Below, in pieces: positions 1 through 8,585 of a stretch of DNA of 64,000 nt (the stretch's first letter is position 1; every line of letters starts with the position of its first letter). This DNA comes from Mucilaginibacter terrae. Its GTDB lineage: Bacteria; Bacteroidota; Bacteroidia; Sphingobacteriales; Sphingobacteriaceae. The position numbers and the translations under genes are program-made. The stretch spans positions 2,790,001 to 2,854,000 of the forward strand of contig NZ_JAVLVU010000001.1 of NCBI RefSeq assembly GCF_031951985.1, given 5' to 3'. A model generated the notes under the pieces. The model was not told the DNA's origin. It ran no database searches and worked only from the letters and a program-made list of their open reading frames with translations.

Positions 1-1337
1 GGAAAATCGGTTCCTAACGGAAGCCAGCCATTTTGCTGCAGGAGTTGTTTATAAGCATATGCACCTTTTAAACGTCCGGCACCCAAACGTTCGCCAGCCC
101 AGCCCATATCTGATGTGGCATGTGTGGGTTGTACCGATGGCACTATGTTGTTTTCGCCAAAGTATTTAAAATCTTCGGGAGCTATTACCTGTGCATGTTC
201 AACGCGCCAGCGGCGGTCATTTTTACCTTTGAGCGCCCCGGCATATATTTTCAAAATAGTGCGGTTAGCCGAATCGCCTATGGCATGGGTACACATCTGG
301 AAACCCTTGGCGGCAATACGCTGGGCAACATCTTCAAAGTGTTTCTGGCTGCTCAACAAAAACCCTTTCCAGCCTTTACGGTCACTGTAATCGTGAATTA
401 AGCATGCCCCGCGTGAACCTAAAGCACCATCAGCATAAACCTTAAACGAACGCACGTTTAAACCGGGTGTTTTGTATACGCCGCGCTTAAACAAGTAGTT
501 AATGTTGGCTTCATTGTCAGACAGCATGACATACATACGCATTTTAAGCGCTTTTTTATGCTGAAGGTCGGCAATTACGTTAATCATAGGGTAGTCCAGT
601 CCGCAATCATCAACGGTGGTAAGGCCTACTGCAAAACAGTTGCGCTGGGCATCCAATAAAGCGGCTTGAACCTGCACGTCGGTTGGGTCGGGTATTTTGC
701 GGGTCACCAAGCCAACGGCGTTATCCACTAAAATTCCGGAAAGCTTATTGTTAATGGTTTCAACCGTGCCCCCATCAATTTTTTGGCCGGGTTTTACACC
801 TGCTATATTTAACGCTGCCTGGTTGGCTATAGCCGCATGCCCGTCGACCCGGGTAAGTATAACCGGGCGCATAGGATACAATGAATCGAGTTTAGCTTTA
901 TCAGGAAATTGCTTGGTTTGCCAATCATTCTGATCCCAGCCGCGGCCTATGATCCAGCCATCGGCGTTACGCCCAGCGTAAGTTTGTACCGAATCGAGTA
1001 TTTCGTCCCAACTTTTGGTGCCTTCCAGGTGCACTTCGTTCAAACTCATCCCATAGCGGTAAAAATGGGTATGCGCATCAATAAAGCCCGGGTACACGGC
1101 TTTGCCCTGCGCATCAACCACCTCGCGGGCCAGGTATATTTTCTCTAAACTATCGGCTTTGCCAACGGCCACAATTTTGCCTCCGTTCACCACAAAGGCT
1201 TCTTTGGTGGTAAATGCACTGTCTACCGTGTAAACCGTTGCATTTTTCACCAGCATATCGGCGTTGTACTCCTTTTTTGGTTGTTTACAGGCAATAAACA
1301 ACGGCAGTAATGCGAGCAGAGCCAGTTTTTTTGTCAT
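1..1337 (-). CDS. Amidohydrolase family lipoprotein (YtcJ-like), 3' end outside window
   Basis: About 445 codons are visible and the gene runs off the left edge. The start ATG is followed by a lipoprotein signal peptide with lipobox LFIAC, so the protein is probably anchored in the envelope after export. The metal-hydrolase motif DAHTHF follows 'VYPGFI' as in YtcJ-type amidohydrolases. Further family landmarks are GWIIGRGWDQ, KVYADGALGSRGA, THAIGD and RVEHAQ. The visible end reads PLGTDFP, just before the expected conserved Asp region of the C-terminal metal site. Members hydrolyse amide or related bonds in small molecules; the substrate cannot be told. The gene is divergent from mutL, and a palindromic repeat lies in its leader between the predicted promoter (1457-1464) and the start codon. 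Confidence 0.88.
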   Translation of the reverse strand, partial: MTKKLALLALLPLFIACKQPKKEYNADMLVKNATVYTVDSAFTTKEAFVVNGGKIVAVGKADSLEKIYLAREVVDAQGKAVYPGFIDAHTHFYRYGMSLNEVHLEGTKSWDEILDSVQTYAGRNADGWIIGRGWDQNDWQTKQFPDKAKLDSLYPMRPVILTRVDGHAAIANQAALNIAGVKPGQKIDGGTVETINNKLSGILVDNAVGLVTRKIPDPTDVQVQAALLDAQRNCFAVGLTTVDDCGLDYPMINVIADLQHKKALKMRMYVMLSDNEANINYLFKRGVYKTPGLNVRSFKVYADGALGSRGACLIHDYSDRKGWKGFLLSSQKHFEDVAQRIAAKGFQMCTHAIGDSANRTILKIYAGALKGKNDRRWRVEHAQVIAPEDFKYFGENNIVPSVQPTHATSDMGWAGERLGAGRLKGAYAYKQLLQQNGWLPLGTDF

Positions 1338-1350
1338 AGGTAATCAAAAA

Positions 1351-1436
1351 GCCCCACCCCGCCCTTCACACACCTTAGGCAGAAGGGTGTTTAAATTTCT
1401 TTGTGCCCCTCTCCCCCGGGGAGGGTTAGGGAGGGG
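1351..1436. repeat. Paired GC-rich palindromic element, short non-coding copy
   Basis: Left arm starts GCCCCACCCCGCCC at 1351. The right arm (1405-1436), read on the minus strand, is CCCCTCCCTAACCCTCCCC followed by GGGGGAGAGGGGC. The two arms face each other with C-rich outer sides, the same architecture as the elements in truB, truA and gcvT/comB. The left arm is degenerate. The element sits in the 5' leader of the amidohydrolase gene. Confidence 0.65.
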
Positions 1437-1456
1437 TTTTATTATATACAACGTTT

Positions 1457-1464
1457 CAAAGGTA
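1457..1464 (-). promoter_or_regulatory. Bacteroidota -7 box for the amidohydrolase gene
   Basis: On the minus strand the sequence is TACCTTTG, an exact match to TAnnTTTG. It lies about 120 nt upstream of the ATG at 1337, so the leader would contain the palindromic element at 1351-1436. No clear -33 TTG was found. Confidence 0.55.
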
Positions 1465-1519
1465 AAGTTATGCCATCAAATATTTAATTTAGCCGATTGA
1501 AATTGAAGGGATTTTTTGG

Positions 1520-3382
1520 ATGTCAGATATAATACAGCTTTTACCCGATTCGGTAGCCAACCAAATTGCAGCAGGCGAGGTAGTGCAGCGCCCGGCGTCG
1601 GCAGTAAAAGAGCTGGTGGAGAATGCAATAGACTCGGGGGCCGACAAAATACAGCTTATATTAAAAGATGCAGGCAAAGCCTTAATACAGGTGATCGACA
1701 ATGGCAGCGGCATGAGCGCTACCGATGCCCGCATGTGTTTTGAGCGCCACGCCACCTCTAAAATACGCAAGGCCGAAGACCTTTTTGCTATCCGCACCAT
1801 GGGTTTCAGGGGCGAAGCCATGGCCTCAATTGCAGCTATTGCCCATGTTGAAACCAAAACCCGCCGCCATGATGATGAGTTGGGCAGTTGCATCATCATC
1901 GAAGGTTCGGAAGTGGTAAGCCAGGAGCCTTGTGCCACCAGTGCCGGTACATCAACATCGGTTAAAAATCTGTTTTACAATATACCCGCCCGCCGTAACT
2001 TTTTAAAAAGCAACCCGGTTGAGCTGCGGCATATTATTGATGAGTTTCAGCGGGTAGCACTGGCGCACCCGCAAATATTTTTCACCATGCACCATGATGG
2101 GCAGGAGGTTTATCACCTGCCAGCCTCGCAACTTAAACAGCGTATTGTGCACCTGTTTGGCAACAACTACAACCAGCGTTTGGTACCGGTTGAAGAAGAT
2201 ACCACCATTATTAACCTGCGTGGCTTTGTGGGCAAGCCCGAATTTGCCAAACGCACCCGCGGCGAGCAGTTCTTTTTTGTAAACAATCGCTTCATCCGTG
2301 ATAATTACCTCAACCACGCGGTAATGACCGCCTTTGAGGAGCTATTGCCCGAGGATACTTATCCGTTTTATGTGTTGTACATTGATATTGACCCGAGCAA
2401 GATCGACATCAATGTACATCCTACCAAAACCGAAATTAAGTACCAGGACGAAAAATCCATTTATGCCATCATCCGGTCGGCGGTAAAACGTTCATTAGGA
2501 AGGTATAACATTACCCCATCGCTTGATTTTGACCAGGAAAACAGCATTGAGCACCTGATTACTGCCAAACCGTTGGAGCAAATTACCCCCCCATCGATCA
2601 GCTTCAACCCCGATTTTAACCCGTTCGATACGCCAGCTAAAGCTTCGGCTCCGCGTGAAACAAGCTATCAATCGGCCAATAATCCTTACAGGGGTGGTAT
2701 GCCCAATAACTGGGAAACCCTTTATGAAATAAGCAAGCAACCAACCCAACAGGCGCAGCAGGAAATACTGCCCGATGATAGCTTTGAGGTAAACAACCAG
2801 TCCGTAAGCAAAAACAGCGAGCGCCAGTTATTCCAGATACATAACAGGTACATCCTGTCGCAAATAAAATCGGGCTTTATGTTGATCAATCAGCAGGCCG
2901 CACATGAGCGTATTTTGTATGAGCGTTTTTTACAGCAGTTGCAAAACCACTCGGGCACCAGTCAGCAAAGCCTTTTTCCGCAAAGTGTTACGTTGAATGG
3001 CAGCGACTTTGCCTTATTGATGGAACTATTGCCCGATATAAAAGCTTTAGGCTTCGATATACGCGAATTTGGCAAAAACACCGTTGTTGTTGATGGTATA
3101 CCGGCCGATGTAACCCAGGCAAACGAGCATCAGTTGCTGGAGCACTTACTGGAAGGCTTTAAAAACAACCTGGCTATATTAAAGTTAGATAAGCGCGATA
3201 ACCTGGCCCGTACGCTGGCCCGTAACGCTGCCACCAAAGCCGGCACCAAATTAACGTTAGAAGAAATGAACCTGCTGATTGACCAGCTATTTGCCTGCCA
3301 GATGCCCAACATAGCGCTCAACGGCAAACCGGTGATCAGCACCTTTACCCTAAACGAACTGGCCGAAAGGTTTGAAAAATAA
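1520..3382 (+). CDS. mutL: DNA mismatch repair protein MutL
   Basis: A 620-aa protein of normal length for MutL. The N-terminal GHKL ATPase shows ELVENAIDSGA (about residues 31-41), DNGSGM (about 65) and the GFRGEAMASI lid motif (about 96), with RHATSKI between. A hydrophilic linker covers roughly 340-430 and the C-terminal dimerisation/endonuclease domain runs to the end. MutL couples MutS mismatch recognition to strand removal; in organisms without MutH it nicks DNA through a DQHA(X)2E(X)4E metal motif. Here that motif reads N457-Q-Q-A, E463, E468, so the Asp and His are replaced while both Glu are kept. The end reads LNGKPVISTFTL where CPHGRP-type residues are expected. ATG 1520 gives the conserved N terminus IIQLLPDSVANQIAAGEVV. 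Confidence 0.97.
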   Translation: MSDIIQLLPDSVANQIAAGEVVQRPASAVKELVENAIDSGADKIQLILKDAGKALIQVIDNGSGMSATDARMCFERHATSKIRKAEDLFAIRTMGFRGEAMASIAAIAHVETKTRRHDDELGSCIIIEGSEVVSQEPCATSAGTSTSVKNLFYNIPARRNFLKSNPVELRHIIDEFQRVALAHPQIFFTMHHDGQEVYHLPASQLKQRIVHLFGNNYNQRLVPVEEDTTIINLRGFVGKPEFAKRTRGEQFFFVNNRFIRDNYLNHAVMTAFEELLPEDTYPFYVLYIDIDPSKIDINVHPTKTEIKYQDEKSIYAIIRSAVKRSLGRYNITPSLDFDQENSIEHLITAKPLEQITPPSISFNPDFNPFDTPAKASAPRETSYQSANNPYRGGMPNNWETLYEISKQPTQQAQQEILPDDSFEVNNQSVSKNSERQLFQIHNRYILSQIKSGFMLINQQAAHERILYERFLQQLQNHSGTSQQSLFPQSVTLNGSDFALLMELLPDIKALGFDIREFGKNTVVVDGIPADVTQANEHQLLEHLLEGFKNNLAILKLDKRDNLARTLARNAATKAGTKLTLEEMNLLIDQLFACQMPNIALNGKPVISTFTLNELAERFEK

Positions 3383-3391
3383 TTTTACAGC

Positions 3392-4096
3392 ATGAGCATG
3401 TATAGGCAAGGCCCTTTTGATAATATAACCCCGGTAGTAAAGAATATCCTTATCCTTAATGTGATCTTCTTTATTGCAACTTATGCATTAACATCCGTTG
3501 GTATCGATTTAAGAGCCATTTTGGCTGCTCACTACCCAGGATCGCCATATTTCAGGCCATGGCAAATCATCACTTATTTATTTATGCATGCCGATATTTT
3601 CCATATTTTTTCGAACATGCTGGGGCTTTTATTCATTGGTCCGTTGTTAGAGCAAACCTTCGGTTCAAAAAGATTCTTCAATTACTATTTTATAACCGGT
3701 ATTGGCGCATTAGCCATGCAAATTGGTGTACAGGCAATTGAGGTATACAACATAACGGGATCGGTAAGAATAAGCCAGGACTTTATGCCAACTAATATAT
3801 CAGATGCATATACGCTGGGTGGTATTTACAAAGGCGTTATTTTAGGTGCATCAGGTTCAATTTTTGGTTTAATGATGGGCATATTTTTGCTTTACCCCAA
3901 TTTAGAAGTATATTTATACCTCACCCCGGTAAAGGTTAAGTATTTTGTTCCTATATATTTTTTAATTGAAATTTACCAGGGATTGAGGCCAACACCCGGC
4001 GATTCGGTGGCGCATTATGCCCACATTGGCGGTGCATTGTTCGGATTCATTTTAATTAAATTGTGGGGATATAAAAACCGAAACAATTTTTATTGA
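3392..4096 (+). CDS. Rhomboid family intramembrane serine protease (first of a tandem pair)
   Basis: A 234-aa membrane protein with about six hydrophobic segments. Rhomboids cleave substrates within the lipid bilayer using a Ser-His dyad. The catalytic serine is in GASGSIFG (near residue 153) and the histidine is in HYAHIGGALFGF (near residue 210). The loop motif FMHADIFHIFSNMLGL, with its HxxxN spacing, is also present. The gene starts 9 bp after the mutL stop, so it may be cotranscribed with mutL. It is followed 37 bp later by a second, divergent rhomboid. A start at Met3 is also possible. Confidence 0.93.
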   Translation: MSMYRQGPFDNITPVVKNILILNVIFFIATYALTSVGIDLRAILAAHYPGSPYFRPWQIITYLFMHADIFHIFSNMLGLLFIGPLLEQTFGSKRFFNYYFITGIGALAMQIGVQAIEVYNITGSVRISQDFMPTNISDAYTLGGIYKGVILGASGSIFGLMMGIFLLYPNLEVYLYLTPVKVKYFVPIYFLIEIYQGLRPTPGDSVAHYAHIGGALFGFILIKLWGYKNRNNFY

Positions 4097-4133
4097 TTAA
4101 CGTAAGTTATGTAAGTATAAACTTCTCTTAGGT

Positions 4134-5003
4134 ATGAACTCGCTCTGGCAAGATATTCGTGTAAAGTTAACCCAATCGGGCAGCCGTATAAACGTGCTCA
4201 TTGGCATTAACGTGTTGGTATTTTTACTCATCAACATACCTCATGTGTTTTTGCATATGATGGGGAATGACATGGTGGGCTATTACGCTAACGAATACCT
4301 TGCCCTCCCGGCATCACTCAGCAAACTGGCTACCCGCTTTTGGACCCCCATCAGCTACATGTTTATGCATGATGGAATTTTTCATATCCTGTTTAACATG
4401 CTTTGGCTATACTGGATGGGGCAAATTTTTGAAGAGTATTTGGGCAACAAGCGCATAGTAAGCCTTTATGTTATGGGCGGCTTAGTCGGCGCATTGTTTT
4501 TTGTGCTGTTTTATAATGTATTCCCGGCTTTTGCGGGCAGCTTGCCTACCGCTGTTGTGGTTGGCGCATCGGCCAGTGTAACCGCTATAGTAATTGCCAC
4601 CGCCACCCTACTGCCCGATTACACCATTTACATGATGTTTATTGGCCCAGTTAAGTTAAAATGGCTGGCCCTGTTTTTTGTAGTGGTTGACTATTTGGGC
4701 ATAGCCGGAAGCAATCCCGGTGGAATGATTGCCCACCTGGGTGGCGCCTTAATGGGCTTTATTTATATTAAACAACTCAACCGCGGGAATGACCTTAGCC
4801 GCTCGGTTGATCAAATTTTCACTCAACGCCCTAAGGTTAAAGTAGCATCAAGCAATAAAACCACTTACCAGCAACAAACTTCTTTAATACCACATCAGGA
4901 AGAAATTGACCGTATACTTGATAAAATATCGGCCAGCGGATATGAAAGCCTGAACAAACACGAAAAAGACGTACTGAGCCGCGCCAGCAAAAATGAGGGC
5001 TAA
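4134..5003 (+). CDS. Rhomboid family intramembrane serine protease (second of a tandem pair)
   Basis: A 289-aa membrane protein. The catalytic serine lies in VGASASVTA (near residue 146), where the usual GxSG is GASA, a variant still compatible with rhomboid activity. The histidine is in IAHLGGALMGF (near residue 201), and the loop motif MHDGIFHILFNMLWL is intact. After the last membrane segment there is a soluble C-terminal tail of about 75 residues, ending in LDKISASGYESLNKHEKDVLSRASK, a helical tail often seen in Bacteroidota rhomboids. The stop overlaps the start of the next gene by 11 bp, suggesting translational coupling. Confidence 0.93.
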   Translation: MNSLWQDIRVKLTQSGSRINVLIGINVLVFLLINIPHVFLHMMGNDMVGYYANEYLALPASLSKLATRFWTPISYMFMHDGIFHILFNMLWLYWMGQIFEEYLGNKRIVSLYVMGGLVGALFFVLFYNVFPAFAGSLPTAVVVGASASVTAIVIATATLLPDYTIYMMFIGPVKLKWLALFFVVVDYLGIAGSNPGGMIAHLGGALMGFIYIKQLNRGNDLSRSVDQIFTQRPKVKVASSNKTTYQQQTSLIPHQEEIDRILDKISASGYESLNKHEKDVLSRASKNEG

Positions 5004-6114
5004 TAAACAAAAGAGACTTAATTTTTTCGACAGAATTTTTCTTTGGCTAAGCGTTTTACTTGGCCTTGCCCTGCTTATAAGCTATTTAGCTCCCGTAACA
5101 GATCCTCGCACATTTTGGCCCATTGCTTTTTTAGGGCTTGCTTACGTTCCCTTATTGGCCGCTAATGTTGTGATGCTGGTTTACTGGGTGTTTCGCGTAA
5201 GCAAATACATATTTATCCCCATACTTTCTATTGCTTTAGGCTGGAATATATTAAATAACAATTTAGGCTTGCGTTTACCTGCCTCTACCAGCCTTGCTCC
5301 GGGCTTAAACATGGTGAGAGTTATGACCTACAACGCCCATAATTTTAAGCCTTATGGCGATAAAAACGACCCGGCTACCAAACAGCAAATGCTGCAATTA
5401 ATTGCTACCGAAAGTCCTGACATTATTGGTATTGATGAGTTTTACTCGCGCAAACGCGGAGAATATGCGCTTAAAGATTCCATGAAAAAAATCATGCACT
5501 CGGGCGAATATTATTTTGAGCCATTTAGTTTTGATACCGGTAGCGAAGCCATGGGCATGGCCATTTTTTCAAAACACCCTATCATCAACAAAGGCAATAT
5601 CATACTATCTACCGAAACGGGAAGCAGTAACCAGTGCATATATGTTGATGTAAAAAAAGACACCGTAACTTACCGGTATTACAATGTCCATTTACAATCA
5701 ATACGGTTTGACCCGGTAGACTATGATTATTTAAGCAAAGTATCGGATCGGGGCAAACCCGACATCAAATCGTCGCGCCGTATTGGCGGCAAGTTAAAGC
5801 GGGCTTTTATTAAACGCAGCGAACAGGTTTTTAAAATAAAAGCTCATGCAGCAAAATGCCCCTACCCCTACATCATTGCCGGCGACTTTAACGACACACC
5901 GGCATCATATGCGGTAGCGCAAATGTCAAAGGGCATAAAAAATACATTTCGCGAAAAGGGGTCGGGTTTTGCACGAACTTATAATGGCAGTTTCCCTAAC
6001 TTTCAAATCGATTATATAATGGCGAGTAATGGTTTTAACGTTGCCAGCTATCATATTATAAAAAAGAAATTATCAGACCATTATCCCGTTTGCAGCACCT
6101 TACTGCTTAAATAA
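4993..6114 (+). CDS. Membrane-anchored endonuclease/exonuclease/phosphatase family protein
   Basis: A 373-aa protein with about three N-terminal transmembrane segments (residues 10-95) followed by a soluble EEP-fold domain. EEP landmarks in order are MTYNAHNF, GIDEFY (metal-binding Glu), YYNVHLQSIRF, IAGDFND and SDHYPV (catalytic His). The family cleaves phosphodiester or phosphomonoester bonds in nucleic acids, lipids or inositides; the substrate here is unknown. The domain probably faces the periplasm. The start ATG lies inside the end of the upstream rhomboid gene, so the two rhomboids and this gene look like one operon. Confidence 0.9.
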   Translation: MRANKQKRLNFFDRIFLWLSVLLGLALLISYLAPVTDPRTFWPIAFLGLAYVPLLAANVVMLVYWVFRVSKYIFIPILSIALGWNILNNNLGLRLPASTSLAPGLNMVRVMTYNAHNFKPYGDKNDPATKQQMLQLIATESPDIIGIDEFYSRKRGEYALKDSMKKIMHSGEYYFEPFSFDTGSEAMGMAIFSKHPIINKGNIILSTETGSSNQCIYVDVKKDTVTYRYYNVHLQSIRFDPVDYDYLSKVSDRGKPDIKSSRRIGGKLKRAFIKRSEQVFKIKAHAAKCPYPYIIAGDFNDTPASYAVAQMSKGIKNTFREKGSGFARTYNGSFPNFQIDYIMASNGFNVASYHIIKKKLSDHYPVCSTLLLK

Positions 6115-6184
6115 TTTCTATAAATTTTGACGCTGCCATAGCCATACATTGCAGCAAAAAACTACAAGCCTTAACTAAAAATTG

Positions 6185-6192
6185 TAAGTTTG
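6185..6192 (+). promoter_or_regulatory. -7 box immediately upstream of cysS
   Basis: TAAGTTTG matches TAnnTTTG. Only five bases (6193-6197) separate it from the cysS ATG, implying a leaderless or nearly leaderless transcript. Confidence 0.6.
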
Positions 6193-6197
6193 CGCCC

Positions 6198-7658
6198 ATG
6201 ACACAAAATGTATTTGTTTACAATACGTTAACCCGCACTAAAGAAGAATTCATTCCGCTTGATGCTCCTTATGTGGGCATGTATGTTTGTGGACCTACCG
6301 TTTACAGTGATGCACATTTGGGCAATGCCCGTACCTATATATCGTTCGATCTAATTTTTCGTTACCTCAGCCATTTGGGCTATAAGGTACGCTATGTACG
6401 CAATATTACCGATGCCGGCCATTTGGAAGGAGACAGCGATGAGGGAGAGGACAAAATATCTAAAAAGGCCAAGCTATCTAAACTGGAACCTATGGAAATT
6501 GTGCAGAAGTACAGCACAGGTTTTCATGAAGTAATGCGCCAGTTTAACGTATTGCCGCCAAGTATTGAACCAACCGCAACCGGCCATATTATTGAACAGA
6601 TTGAACTGGTAAAAATCATCCTCGAAAATGGCTTTGCCTACGAGGTTGATGGCTCCGTGTATTTTGATGTGGAGAAATACAACAGCTCACAAGATTACGG
6701 CGTGTTAAGCGGTCGTCACCTTGAAGATATGCTGAACAACACCCGTTCATTAGGCGGGCAGGACGAAAAACGCGGCAAGCTTGATTTTGCCCTGTGGATA
6801 AAAGCCAAACCAGAGCATTTAATGAAATGGCCTTCACCCTGGAGCGTTGGTTTCCCGGGCTGGCATTTGGAGTGCTCGGCCATGAGCCATAAATACCTGG
6901 GAGAGCAATTTGACATACACGGTGGTGGCTTAGATTTAATACCCACCCATCACACCAACGAAGTTGCCCAAAATATGGCCTGCTATGGTAAAAACCCGGC
7001 CAAATACTGGGTGCATACCAACATGCTTACCGTTAACGGGCAAAAAATGTCGAAATCATTAGGCAATAGCTTTTTGCCACACGAACTTTTTAGCGGGAAT
7101 AACCATATCCTTAATAAAGGTTATAGCCCCATGACGGTGCGCTTTTTTATGTTACAGGCACACTACCGCAGCACGCTCGATTTTAGCAACGATGCTATGG
7201 AGGCTTCAGAAAAGGGCTTTAAACGCCTGATGAACGCCTATACCCTGCTGGATGGCTTAAAAGCATCGGCCGAAACCGAGGCAGAGATACAACCTCTGCT
7301 TACCCGTTGCTACGAGGCTCTAAACGATGATTTTAACAGCCCGGTATTAATTGCCGAATTGTTTGAGGCATCGCGCATTATCAACTCGGTGCATGATGGT
7401 AAAATGAAGATAGACGAGGCCAATTTCGAGCTACTTAAAACCCTGATGCACACTTTTGTAAGCGGCATATTAGGCTTACAAGGCGAACAATCAGGCAGTG
7501 ATGAATTACCTAAAGTAATTGACTTTATTGTGAACCTTCGTAACGAAGCCAAAGTAAACCGAGATTACGCCACGTCAGATCGTATACGCGATGGACTGCA
7601 GCAAATAGGGTTTCAATTGAAAGACAGTAAAGAAGGCACTACCTGGACCAAGCTATAA
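6198..7658 (+). CDS. cysS: Cysteinyl-tRNA synthetase
   Basis: A 486-aa class I aminoacyl-tRNA synthetase that charges tRNA-Cys in the cytoplasm. The HIGH-type motif is in YSDAHLGNART (near residue 37) and the KMSKS motif is in GQKMSKSLGN (near residue 280). Zinc ligands are supplied by VCGPTVY, by the Cys of WHLECSAMS and by the HHTNEVAQ region next to DIHGGGLDLIPTHH. The C-terminal helical anticodon-binding region and the end (DGLQQIGFQLKDSKEGTTW) are intact. Length is normal. The -7 box almost touches the start codon. It faces a convergent secreted-protein gene 4 bp downstream. Confidence 0.98.
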   Translation: MTQNVFVYNTLTRTKEEFIPLDAPYVGMYVCGPTVYSDAHLGNARTYISFDLIFRYLSHLGYKVRYVRNITDAGHLEGDSDEGEDKISKKAKLSKLEPMEIVQKYSTGFHEVMRQFNVLPPSIEPTATGHIIEQIELVKIILENGFAYEVDGSVYFDVEKYNSSQDYGVLSGRHLEDMLNNTRSLGGQDEKRGKLDFALWIKAKPEHLMKWPSPWSVGFPGWHLECSAMSHKYLGEQFDIHGGGLDLIPTHHTNEVAQNMACYGKNPAKYWVHTNMLTVNGQKMSKSLGNSFLPHELFSGNNHILNKGYSPMTVRFFMLQAHYRSTLDFSNDAMEASEKGFKRLMNAYTLLDGLKASAETEAEIQPLLTRCYEALNDDFNSPVLIAELFEASRIINSVHDGKMKIDEANFELLKTLMHTFVSGILGLQGEQSGSDELPKVIDFIVNLRNEAKVNRDYATSDRIRDGLQQIGFQLKDSKEGTTWTKL

Positions 7659-7662
7659 TACG

Positions 7663-8337
7663 TTAGTTGCCTAACGTATTATAAAAGTCAAATACCCTAC
7701 CCAGGCCTTCATCTTCCTTCCAGTTGTATGAATTTACTTTCATAAAGGCATCAATTTTGTTTTTATGAGTACCGGCCATTGAGTAAAGTATTTTTTGGGG
7801 GTTATCAACTTTTTGAATTTTACCCTCTTTAAAAATGTAATAGTTATTAATGTCGCGGTAAACTTTATTACCATCAACAGATGAGTAACCTTTGTTTATA
7901 ATTACATGGCGGCTAAAGTGCTTGAGCAGTTTTACCTTTCCATCTGATAAAACCTTATAAAACGAAGCTTCAGTTTGTTTATCAACAGGAGGAAATCCAC
8001 TCGTAAAAAGTACAGCTTCGGGAGTATAAAGTATAAATGATTTTACATCTTCGGCAAATTTTAAAGCTTCATCATTATTATTGTAAATAAAAATGGGAAA
8101 ATCACCATTGAGTTCGTATTTAAGTTTTACTTTATCATAAACTTTACCTTTTACAGTTATTACTTTTCCGGGCAACCAGTTATCAATTAAAAAGGGCGAA
8201 CCGTCTACATCGGTATTAGAGCTTTGAAACGGTTTACCATGGCCATCAGTTATATAATCGCCACCCTGTGCATTTACATTTTGTTGAGAAAGTAAAAAAG
8301 AGATAAAAAGCACTAAATACAAAACAGTCTTTTTCAT
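7663..8337 (-). CDS. Secreted protein of unknown function
   Basis: A 224-aa protein with a clear signal peptide (KKTVLYLVLFISFLLSQ, ending NVNAQ), so it is exported. The mature part has short beta-rich segments such as PFLIDNWLPGKVITVKGK and LKYELNGDFPIFIYNN. No catalytic motif is evident and I do not assign a family. It converges on cysS with four bases between the stops. The spacing suggests a single-gene unit whose promoter lies in the AT-rich region up to 8585. Confidence 0.75.
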   Translation of the reverse strand: MKKTVLYLVLFISFLLSQQNVNAQGGDYITDGHGKPFQSSNTDVDGSPFLIDNWLPGKVITVKGKVYDKVKLKYELNGDFPIFIYNNNDEALKFAEDVKSFILYTPEAVLFTSGFPPVDKQTEASFYKVLSDGKVKLLKHFSRHVIINKGYSSVDGNKVYRDINNYYIFKEGKIQKVDNPQKILYSMAGTHKNKIDAFMKVNSYNWKEDEGLGRVFDFYNTLGN

Positions 8338-8585
8338 ACAATAAGATTTTGGTAGTTAATAGTTGCAAAACAATATAACTATTTAAGCTTCCAATAATGC
8401 CTTTTTTGCAAAATATTCTGAATTTTAAAACATTTTAGCAGGTTTTAATATTATCAGCCTCAAATAAAGTGTATACCGGGTTACATACTATTTCCAAACT
8501 ATCAGAGTTATGTAACTAACAACTATTGCAATTTAACGCTAATGCTTTTTAAAAAAAGTATTGTACTATTGCCTTCAATCTGAAT

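Noticed and set aside
1489..3342. Antisense reading frames within mutL
   Set aside because: They lie fully on the strand opposite to a clear MutL coding region, have no motif or start context, and are typical shadows of a long gene.
3392..5003. One rhomboid gene split by a frameshift
   Set aside because: Both proteins have their own complete rhomboid core with catalytic Ser and His, so they are two genes.
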